From JACNIV01 sp965370415 (GTDB lineage Bacteria; Cloacimonadota; Cloacimonadia; Cloacimonadales; TCS61), in assembly GCA_965370415.1 (NCBI GenBank), contig CBDUTJ010000002.1:1-64000 (forward strand): 64,000 nucleotides of DNA, in the 5' to 3' direction. A model generated the notes under the pieces. The model saw nothing but the letters and a program-made list of their open reading frames with translations, made no database searches and was not told where the DNA came from. Every line of letters starts with the position of its first letter. Position 1 is the first letter of the stretch. Below are positions 28,041-37,100 of the stretch, one piece after another. The translations under genes were made by a program, and so were the position numbers.

Positions 28041-28342
28041 CTCCTTACTATTTCATTAAAAAAGTACTTATTTAATTATTATTTTTTCTGCTCTTTCCAA
28101 ATCCTGAATTGGTCAGTATCAAACAATTTACATACAATTAAGGCATTGAACAAAAGAGTTGAGAATAGTGAGAACCAACGTAAATGACTTTATGCAGCAG
28201 ATAGAAAGCTTCTGTGATGAATCGGTGATTCCACTGGATTTTGTTATCAGAGAATTCATTGAGGATAGCATTCACGAATATTAAATAAATTTGACAAGAA
28301 ATGATAAAATACATTCCCTGCTATTTAAACAAAGGAGGAAAT
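28041..28342 (+). pseudogene. Intergenic gap with a larger remnant of the uridine kinase 3' end (copy 3)
   Basis: 28041-28164 is AT-rich without visible features. From about 28165 to 28284 one frame reads IVRTNVNDFMQQIESF then CDESVIPLDFVIREF and IEDSIHEY with TAA, aligning to the kinase end (IRTTRVFNLLKGVEAV, KDDSPVPVDSVLREF, IGGSIFEY) with one gap. Non-coding DNA beyond the stop also aligns: AATATTAAATAAATTTGACA then AGAAATGATAAAATAC. Most differences are conservative (V/I, V/L, L/I), as if the fragment came from a working but diverged kinase gene. The C10 protease gene starts right after, as in the genuine locus. Confidence 0.8.
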
Positions 28343-31300
28343 ATGAGTAAGAAGATTGTTTTTTTAATTTTAGCCTTAGTCCTAATTATTCCCTCAATAG
28401 TCTATTCTGCTACAGTTACAAGAACAACAGCAGAACAGGTTGCTATGAATTGGTATTCTGAAAGAAATGATAAGGCTCCAAATGATTTTGAGATTGTCGA
28501 AAGCTTTATTGAAAAGGAGAATACAGAAAATATATTCTTCATTTTCAATTTTGACAAAACCGGATTTGTGATGGTTTCGGCAGATGATGCTGCTATCCCG
28601 ATACTGGGTTATGTTTTTGAACATAATTATACATTAGAAAATCATCCACCACAATTCGATGCTATGCTTGCCAGTTTTAAAGAGCAGATAGTGTATGCTA
28701 AAGAGAATAGCCTTTCAGCTTCCCAAGAAGCACAAGATGAATGGGAAAGGTTAAATGTGAGAATAGAGAATTTCGAAAGAAATAGAGATTTCAACCGTCT
28801 TGATCCATTACTTAGTTCTCTTTGGAATCAAAGTTATAGCTGGAATACATATTGTCCTCCTGATGGAAGTGGTCCGGGTGGCTATGTTTATGCCGGTTGT
28901 GTTGCTGTAGCTATGGCACAGATTATGAATTATTGGGGATATCCAACTACAGGAACTGGTTCTCATAGTTATTCCTGTCCACCTTATGGAACGCTATCTG
29001 CTAACTTCGGAGCTACAACATACAATTTTCCTATGAATAACACAACTCCGGATAATGATATCAGAGAATTATTATATCATTGCGGTGTTTCTGTAGATAT
29101 GCAATATGGACCCACAGGTTCCGGTGCATATACTTCGGATGTGGTATCTGCTTTAGAAACATATTTTGATTATGATACAAGTGCTAATTATGATTATAAA
29201 TCTTCTTACACAAATACTGTATGGGAAAACATGATCAGGAGTAATCTGGATGATGGTTACCCACTTCAATATCGCGGTTCTGGGACAGGAGGACATTCGT
29301 TTAATTTAGATGGTTATGAAAATTCAGATATAAGTCATTTTCACTTTAATTGGGGTTGGTCAGGTTCTTATAATGGATATTATTATTTGAATGATCTTAC
29401 ACCTGGTTCTTATAATTTCACTAATGATCAAGCTGCGATTTTTGATATATTCCCGGCAAGTGGTGCTCCGGGTATTCCTACAACTCCGAATCCTACAAAT
29501 GGATCTACAGGGATCAGTATAGATACAATGATCTCGTGGGTAAACGGTGCAAATACAGATGATGTAGATGTTTATTTCAGTTCAAATCAGACACTTGTAA
29601 CAAACAAAGATGCATCTGTACGTATTTATTCCGGCACGGCTATAAGCACTATAGATCCAAGTGATGTAGGATCACTTGATTACAATACAACCTACTATTG
29701 GCGTATTGTTTGTAAAAATTCTGCAGATGCAGAAACAGATGGTCCTGTCTGGTCATTTACCACAGGAAGCTCGGGAGGAACTCCTGCTACATTATCCTAT
29801 CATAATAGCACACCAGCTTTTTTCTGGCATTGCCCGGATCAATATGGTGACTATGAATTTGGTGTTCGCTATACACCTGCCGATGCCTGTGATTTAGATA
29901 GTGTATCAGTTTGTTTCTATAGCACTACTGGTTCACCCACCGGAATCACAATTCATGTATATGATGTAGATTATGGAACTAACCCCAGCGGACTTCCCAA
30001 TGTTGAATTAGGTAGTTATCCAGTCAGTATTGCAAATATTAATTTATATCCTGCCTGGACCATAGTTGATCTAAGGTCATTAAATCTCTCATTCACATCA
30101 GGGGAAGAATTCTTTATTACATATACTGTGGATGGTGGTGTTTATGGTGTAACAGAAGTACATATACTCTCTGATGATGGAAGTTCAATTGCTTATCGTT
30201 CTGTTGAAAATTATGGATCATGGGGTTATATGCTTGATGATTGGGGCGGAGATTATCAATTCTTTATGAGTGCGCATATATGGTATTCTGCTGCTATTCC
30301 ACCTACTCTTGTGATAAATCCGGTATCGATCGACTTCCAGAGAACAGCTATCGGTGGGTGGAAAACACAAACTGTAACCCTGGAAAATGTAGGTGGAGGT
30401 CAAGTTGTAATAAATAGTGTATCTATAGCTGGAGATCCACAAATAGAACTTTATGATTATAATACTTATCCGGATACACTTTTCAATAATGAATCAATTG
30501 ATTTCATGGTTGCTTATGGACCGGATGCTGTAGAAACCAATAGTGCAACTATAACTGTATCCGAAACAAGTACACGAACCGATCACTTTATTCCAATTAA
30601 CGGTGAGGGATATATTCATAACAGTTGGGCTTCCGGCTCCCCTGTTTTTAATCAACCACCTACGGGTAATCAGGGTGATTACGGCTGGAGTATGGGTACA
30701 TCAGATGCCGCACCAGGTTATTTACTTGCCGGAAATTTCTGGAGTATTCCACAGCCAATTACAGCAGTTGAATACTGGGGAATAAATTGGTATCACGATG
30801 GAACTAACTGGGTTGAATCTGGTGTGGAAGATCCAATGACATTTGAGATTAAATTCTATAGTGATCATGCTACGGAATACAGTCCTGATGTGGAAGTTGC
30901 ATCTTTTTCAATTCCATTAAGCAGAACTACTGTTGATACTGTTACTTTCGGTGGTGGACCTGTTTATAAATACCGGGCAGAATTACCAACCTCAGTTGTT
31001 CTTACCGATGGCTGGGTTTCCATCCGGGGAACCAGCGTCAGTTCACCTATCGATCCATGGTTCTTATGGAGTGAATCACCGATAGGAGATCATGGAAATG
31101 TAACTTACAATTCCGGTAGTAGCACATGGGATTTTGATGAAGTGGATCTGGCTTTTGCCTTATATACCAATGCTCTTCTACCACCGGCTGATGTAGTAGT
31201 ATCGATCTCCGGAACCAATGCTATCGTAAGCTGGACACCAGAAGACGGGAGAAACTATAATGTTTACAGTGATTCAGATCCTTACGGAAGCTTCAGTACT

Positions 31301-31495
31301 CTGGCTGGCACCGTAACTGACGGTAGCGGTACATTTACAGAACCTGTTGGTGTGGATGAAAAGAGATTCTACCGGGTAACAACAGCAACATTCCAACGTG
31401 AATCCATAAAAGTTGCTCCTGCACTTCACAAATCCAAATTCATTCGTTCAATTGAGGATTCTTTCTTAATGGATGGCAACGAATTAAAGAAATAA
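28343..31495 (+). CDS. Exported C10 (streptopain-like) cysteine protease, second paralogue
   Basis: The ATG at 28343 follows AAAGGAGG; the frame opens 14 codons earlier without a site. The 1050-residue protein has a signal peptide and propeptide nearly the same as in the 21165 gene. The C10 domain has Cys186 (YAGCVAVAMAQIMNYWG) and His318 (GGHSFNLDGYE). After it come an FN3 domain (about 385-480), a beta-sandwich with CDLDSVSVCFYS, a choice-of-anchor-D-like domain (LVINPVSIDFQRTAIGG, about 655-770), another sandwich, and the FN3-like terminal module (NYNVYSDSDPYGSF, KRFYRVTTA). A further 35 basic residues follow, unlike its relatives. The N-terminal halves of the two C10 genes are recent duplicates; their stalks differ. 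Confidence 0.85.
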   Translation: MSKKIVFLILALVLIIPSIVYSATVTRTTAEQVAMNWYSERNDKAPNDFEIVESFIEKENTENIFFIFNFDKTGFVMVSADDAAIPILGYVFEHNYTLENHPPQFDAMLASFKEQIVYAKENSLSASQEAQDEWERLNVRIENFERNRDFNRLDPLLSSLWNQSYSWNTYCPPDGSGPGGYVYAGCVAVAMAQIMNYWGYPTTGTGSHSYSCPPYGTLSANFGATTYNFPMNNTTPDNDIRELLYHCGVSVDMQYGPTGSGAYTSDVVSALETYFDYDTSANYDYKSSYTNTVWENMIRSNLDDGYPLQYRGSGTGGHSFNLDGYENSDISHFHFNWGWSGSYNGYYYLNDLTPGSYNFTNDQAAIFDIFPASGAPGIPTTPNPTNGSTGISIDTMISWVNGANTDDVDVYFSSNQTLVTNKDASVRIYSGTAISTIDPSDVGSLDYNTTYYWRIVCKNSADAETDGPVWSFTTGSSGGTPATLSYHNSTPAFFWHCPDQYGDYEFGVRYTPADACDLDSVSVCFYSTTGSPTGITIHVYDVDYGTNPSGLPNVELGSYPVSIANINLYPAWTIVDLRSLNLSFTSGEEFFITYTVDGGVYGVTEVHILSDDGSSIAYRSVENYGSWGYMLDDWGGDYQFFMSAHIWYSAAIPPTLVINPVSIDFQRTAIGGWKTQTVTLENVGGGQVVINSVSIAGDPQIELYDYNTYPDTLFNNESIDFMVAYGPDAVETNSATITVSETSTRTDHFIPINGEGYIHNSWASGSPVFNQPPTGNQGDYGWSMGTSDAAPGYLLAGNFWSIPQPITAVEYWGINWYHDGTNWVESGVEDPMTFEIKFYSDHATEYSPDVEVASFSIPLSRTTVDTVTFGGGPVYKYRAELPTSVVLTDGWVSIRGTSVSSPIDPWFLWSESPIGDHGNVTYNSGSSTWDFDEVDLAFALYTNALLPPADVVVSISGTNAIVSWTPEDGRNYNVYSDSDPYGSFSTLAGTVTDGSGTFTEPVGVDEKRFYRVTTATFQRESIKVAPALHKSKFIRSIEDSFLMDGNELKK

Positions 31496-31517
31496 ATATC
31501 TCTATTCGAGGTAATTT

Positions 31518-31551
31518 GAGGGTAGCTTGCTGAAGCTACCCTCTTTTTTTT
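31518..31551 (+). terminator. Intrinsic terminator after the second C10 protease gene
   Basis: GAGGGTAGCTT GCTG AAGCTACCCTC is followed by eight or more T residues, 22 bases after the stop. The rest of the gap to 31710 holds two TTGACA-like boxes (near 31573 and 31654) that may start the next unit. Confidence 0.92.
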
Positions 31552-31710
31552 AACTATAAGCTAAAATAATTTGACAGAAAATAAAGAATAATTTAATTAA
31601 AAATTAGTAAGAATTATGCATAAGTTGGTTATAAGTATGACTATTAATTTTATTTGACATTATTAATCGTATTACAAATTTAGAAAAAATTATCTTATAA
31701 GGAGAGAATT

Positions 31711-34170
31711 ATGAAGAAGTTTTTTATCTTATTTTTATTTGTTTTACTCTTCCTTCAAACTGCATTTACTTTAGATGTGAGAAAAGACAGTTTGGGAAGA
31801 CCATTGTACGCTGCCGATAGAATAAAAGTTAAATTATCGGAATTAGCAGCAGAACAAGTTAAATTAGTTTTAGATAATAACGGTGAATTTAAAAAAACAG
31901 GATTGGACTACTTTGACAATTTATTAGAATCAATCGGTGTTTCCAAAATCATCTTAGCACATAGACCTGTGAAAGATAAAATTTGGGAACAAAAAAACGG
32001 ATTCAACAGATGGTATTTGTTTTTTGTACCGCTAGGAACTGATATTGAAAGATCTTTAATGGAAATATCAAATAACAAATATGTTGAATTTGCAAATCCC
32101 GAATATTTATATTATCTTTCTATTACTCCAAATGATCCATATTTTGATGATTGCTGGGGTCATGACAACACAAGCTCAAACGGACCAGGAAGTGGACACA
32201 CGGTTGGATTCGATTCTCATATTGAAGAAGCCTGGGATGACGAACAAGGCTACGGTAGTTCTGACATTATCTTAGCTATCCTAGATACAGGTGTAGATTA
32301 TTATCATGTAGATTTGAACGATAATTGCATTGCCGGCTGGGATTACGGAGACGGTGATAGCGATCCAATGGATGATAGTGCTGACGAAGGTCACGGAACG
32401 TGTTGTGCCGGAGTTGCTGCTGGAGAAATTCACAATTCTATTGGAGTTTCAGGTGTAGCAGGTGGCTGTAGTATAATGCCCTTGAAAGTAGCGGATAGCG
32501 GTGGATCATTAATGTTTTCATATATTGACAATGCTATAACTCACTGTGGAGATAACAACGTAGATATAGCCAGTATGAGTTTTGGAGCTGATATTCAGCA
32601 GGGAGATAGTCCGTCCACCGATACGGCAATTGCTTATGCTTATAGTAATGGAGTTACACTTCTGGCAGCAACAGCTAATGATGATTACTCTCATATACAT
32701 TTCCCGGCTAATCATGAATATGTGATCGCCATCGGAGCAGCTTCTCCATGTGCCGAAAGAAAAACAGCAAGTTCATGTGACGGACAAGGTTGGTGGGGGT
32801 CAAATTACGGAGTGAACACACAAGATGCCAGAGATGCAGTAGATATTGTAGCTCCCACAATCCTACCAGCTACAGACGTAACCGGAAGTAATGGATATTC
32901 AACCGGGGACTATATAATGGATTTTAATGGGACATCTTGTGCTACACCTTATGCAGCTGGTGTTGCTGCTCTTATCAAATCAAAAAATCCTCTGCTTACA
33001 CCAGCTCAGATTAGATATTACCTAACTTCGACTGCAACTGATGTTATGGATGAACAACCAACTCCCGGTTGGGATAGATACACTGGATATGGAATGGTAA
33101 ATGCCGATGCTGCTGTAGGTGCTGTTCCCGGTTCCGGATTTCCAGCCTGCAATATTATCAATCCTTCCAACAATGAGGTCATAGAAATCGGCTCTATCGT
33201 AACTATCACGGTAGATGCATCTGACCCCTCTCGTTCTGTTTCTAATGTAAAAATTTATATTGATGATGTTCTAAAAATAACTGATTATTCCTCTCCATAC
33301 GAATATATCTGGAATACAACAGGAGAAACAATCGATTATCATACGATCAAAGCTACGGCTACCGATGACGAATTGAATGAAACTGATCATATTATAACAG
33401 TTCGAGTGGCAAATCCGACTGTTAATATATTTGAGGACGATTTTGAGACAAATAAAGGTTGGACGTTAATCACAGAATTCCAGAGAGGAGCACCAGGAGG
33501 ACTTGGAGGAGAACATGGAAATCCTGATCCAGCATCTGCTCACGGAGGTTCGTATATTCTTGGAGTTGATCTGACAGGTCTTGGTACTTATAATGGTGAT
33601 TATGAAATAAATTTAGGCAATAGAGCATACACAGCTACTTCACCTATTATAGATTGTAGCAGTTATACAAATGTACAAATGACTTTCTGGAGATATCTGA
33701 ATGTGGAACAGCCTACTTATGATCATGCATATATTGATATTTATGATGGCTCTACCTGGCAGCAGATCTGGACAAATTCAACAGGAATCGAAGAATCTTC
33801 TTGGGGTGAACAAAGTATTGATATTTCTACTTATGCCGACGGAAACACTGTTATGAGGATCAGGTTTTGTATTGGTTCTACAGATGGTTCCTGGCAATAT
33901 AGCGGTTGGAATATTGATGATTTTGTAGTTTCTGGCGAATCAACAATAACCATTCCTAACGTACCAATAAATGTTACGATATCCATTAGCGGTTCTGATT
34001 TGACTATAAGCTGGAGTGCAGTTAGTGGAGCAACCTCATATACTATTTATAGCGATTCAGATCCTTATGGAACTTTTTCTACAATCGAATGGACTGGTTC
34101 AAGCACAAGTTGGAGTGAAGCTTTGACAGGTGAGATGAAATTCTATCGAGTAACTGCATCAAATAATTAA
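31711..34170 (+). CDS. Exported subtilisin-like serine protease (S8)
   Basis: The 819-residue protein has a signal peptide and AAGGAGAG before the ATG. Residues 20-140 resemble the fervidolysin-type propeptide (KVKLSELAAEQVK, then VEFANPEYLY). The catalytic triad is complete: D192 (ILDTGVDYYHVD), H228 (DEGHGTCCAGV) and S409 (NGTSCATPYAAGVAALIK). A Big_9-like Ig domain follows (about 485-570), then a jelly-roll with DDFETNKGW and WNIDDFVVSGE (about 575-750), and the FN3-like terminal module (YTIYSDSDPYGTF, MKFYRVTASNN). Two Cys in HGTCCAG and one beside the Ser are unusual. The next gene begins 15 bases after the stop, so the two proteases are probably made together. Confidence 0.9.
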   Translation: MKKFFILFLFVLLFLQTAFTLDVRKDSLGRPLYAADRIKVKLSELAAEQVKLVLDNNGEFKKTGLDYFDNLLESIGVSKIILAHRPVKDKIWEQKNGFNRWYLFFVPLGTDIERSLMEISNNKYVEFANPEYLYYLSITPNDPYFDDCWGHDNTSSNGPGSGHTVGFDSHIEEAWDDEQGYGSSDIILAILDTGVDYYHVDLNDNCIAGWDYGDGDSDPMDDSADEGHGTCCAGVAAGEIHNSIGVSGVAGGCSIMPLKVADSGGSLMFSYIDNAITHCGDNNVDIASMSFGADIQQGDSPSTDTAIAYAYSNGVTLLAATANDDYSHIHFPANHEYVIAIGAASPCAERKTASSCDGQGWWGSNYGVNTQDARDAVDIVAPTILPATDVTGSNGYSTGDYIMDFNGTSCATPYAAGVAALIKSKNPLLTPAQIRYYLTSTATDVMDEQPTPGWDRYTGYGMVNADAAVGAVPGSGFPACNIINPSNNEVIEIGSIVTITVDASDPSRSVSNVKIYIDDVLKITDYSSPYEYIWNTTGETIDYHTIKATATDDELNETDHIITVRVANPTVNIFEDDFETNKGWTLITEFQRGAPGGLGGEHGNPDPASAHGGSYILGVDLTGLGTYNGDYEINLGNRAYTATSPIIDCSSYTNVQMTFWRYLNVEQPTYDHAYIDIYDGSTWQQIWTNSTGIEESSWGEQSIDISTYADGNTVMRIRFCIGSTDGSWQYSGWNIDDFVVSGESTITIPNVPINVTISISGSDLTISWSAVSGATSYTIYSDSDPYGTFSTIEWTGSSTSWSEALTGEMKFYRVTASNN

Positions 34171-34185
34171 ACTTTGGATGATTTT

Positions 34186-37100
34186 ATGAAAAAGCTGTTA
34201 TTTTTATCCATTTGTTTGCTAATTACAGCACTTTCTTTTTCAGAAGAAATTATCATTAATAAAAACAACTTTAATGTAAATGTGATTTCTTCAAATGATA
34301 ATCAAACTGTCATCGAATATAATTTCGGTAGATTTGAAAGAATTCCTGTTGAGATAGATGGTGAAACTTATTATCAATTAAGTTTGGAAAAAGAAAGTAA
34401 AACTTATGAAAAAGGTTCTCCTGAAGTTCCAAAGATCACCAGAAGTATTATAATTCCTGATGATGCTAAAATGAAACTAAATGTTATTAAAAGCGATTAT
34501 GTTGACTATCGTATGAAAATCATTCCTTCTAAAGGAATTCTTTCCAGAGAAATTAATCCTGAAGACATTTCCTACGAATTTTCAGAAACTTATAGAACAG
34601 ATGAATTCTATCCTGAAAATCTCGCAGATTCAAATTCTCCTTATATTTTAAGAGATTTTAGAGGGTTAGCAGTTCACGCTTATCCATTCGTTTACAATCC
34701 TGTAACTCAAACTTTACGAGTTTATCATCATTTGGTTTTGGAAGTTAACAATATTGGTACTGATACTGAAAATATTAAAATTCGACCTTCAGATAATCTC
34801 AACAAATATTTTTCTGAAATTTATCAAAATCATTTTATCAATTTTTCAAGGGACAGATACACTTCCGTTGATGAACAAGGCAGAATGATTGTTATCTGTT
34901 ATGATTCTTTTATAACAAATATCCAACCTTATGTAGATTGGAAAAACCAGAAAGGGATCGATACTGAATTGCATGATCTATCAAGTATAGGTTCAACAGC
35001 AACTGATATTATGAATTTCATCCAGTCCGAATATGATGAAGATAATGGTTTAACTTTCGTTCAGCTTGTCGGTGATGATGATGAAATTCCATATTTTACT
35101 CATTCCTGTTCTAACGGCACAGATGCAGCCGACCCAAAATATGCTCTTCTCGAAGGAAGTGATAATTATCCTGAAATATTTATTGGCAGATTTTCCGCAG
35201 AAACAACATCTCAAGTCGATACTCAAGTTGAAAGATCCATTGAATATGAAAGAGATATCAGCAGTGGAGATTGGTTGCACAAAGGTTTCGGAATCGGTTC
35301 AAGCGAAGGGGCTGGTATCGGAGATGACGGAGAAGCGGATTATGTTCATATCGGCAATATTAGAACTGATTTATTGGGATATACTTACACGGAAGTCGAT
35401 GAGATATATGATCCGGGAGCTTCTGCTTCCGCTGTGACAACTGCTTTGAATAACGGTCGCAGTTTTGGCAATTATTGCGGTCACGGTTCAAATACTTCCT
35501 GGTCAACAACAGGATTCAGTACTACTCATATCGATGCCTTAACCAATGATAATATGCTGCCGTTTATTTGCGATGTAGCCTGTGTAAATGGGAATTTCAC
35601 CGGTTTGACCTGTTTTGCCGAAGCCTGGTTAAGAGCGACCAATGGAAGTAATCCAACCGGAGCGATTACAATTTATGCTTCCACCATTAATCAATCCTGG
35701 GCACCACCAATGTCTGCTCAAGATGAAGTTGCAGATTTATTATGCGGCACAGGTCCTTATGCAGGTACCGGAAATCAAAAGAATTCGATTGGTGGTTTAA
35801 TGTATAATGGCTCTTGTCTGATGATGGACGAATATGGTTCCGGTGGTGAAGATATGTTTCTAACCTGGACTATTTTTGGTGATGTTTCTCTTCAGGTCAG
35901 AACCGATACACCATCAACTATGACTATCTCACATGATACCAGCATTTTGGTTGGACAGGCTTCTTTTGATGTTTCCACTGGAACTCATGGCGCTCTTACC
36001 TGTTTGTATGATGCAGCAAATATTGTTGGATCCGGTTTTACAAATGCTTCAGGGAATGTAACATTAGCTCTCGATCCTGCACCAACAGCTCCCGGAAATT
36101 TAACTCTTACAATTACCGCTTTTAATAAAACAACAAGTGTAGAAACAATTCCTGTTATTGCCAATGACGGACCTTATGTTGTTATCGATAGTTACACCGT
36201 AAGTTCCGGAGGAGACGATGTTATCGAAGCAGGTGAAACTGCTTACTTAACAGTTACCCTACTAAATAATGGAACTGAAACTGCAACCAATACAAGCATG
36301 ACTTTATCCGAATCCGATTCTTATATTACTTTAACAGACAATTATGAATTGTATGATTCTATTTCTGCAGGTGGAAGCGTTATCAGAACTAATGCATATA
36401 CTTTCACGGTTTCATCTTCAATTCCGGATAATCATCCGATCCATTTTGATGCTGTGATCAATTGTGATGAAGATTCCTGGAATTCGGGAATTAATTTAAC
36501 AGCATCAAATCCACCTGATATTACTGTTAATCCGATGCAGTTTAATGAAACCCTGCAACCTGATGAAACATCTTCCGATAATTTGAATATTGGAAATACC
36601 GGTGGTGCAGCTCTCGATTATACAGCACAAATAATTGAAACTACAAGAAGTCCATTATTCAGAGACATGATAAATAATTCAAAAAATATTATTCCCGGAG
36701 ATGAAACATTAAAAATTCCTTCAGGAATTATCTATCCGTACACTTCCAGAGCTTATTGTTCTGCAACAGGTGGTTGTGATGAATACATCAGCAGAATTCA
36801 GGTTGGCGATATTGATAATTCTTCAACTTGTTCCGGTTATGCAGATTATACTTCGATCTCGACTGATATGACAATTGGAACAGGATATAGTTTTATTCTG
36901 ACAATCGGAAATCCATACACTTATGATACTGGTGGACTTTGGATCGATTGGAATCAGGATGAAGATTTTGAGGATGCAGGTGAAGAAATTACAATAAGCT
37001 GGTCTGGAACCGGACCTTATTCCATTATGATCACACCTCCTGAAGATGCATTTACAGGTCAAACAAGAATGAGAGCAAGACTTACCTATAATACAATTCC

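Noticed and set aside
31560..31710. A riboswitch or structured RNA before the subtilase gene
   Set aside because: The region is AT-rich with two TTGACA-like boxes but no paired stems beyond the terminator at 31518-31551.
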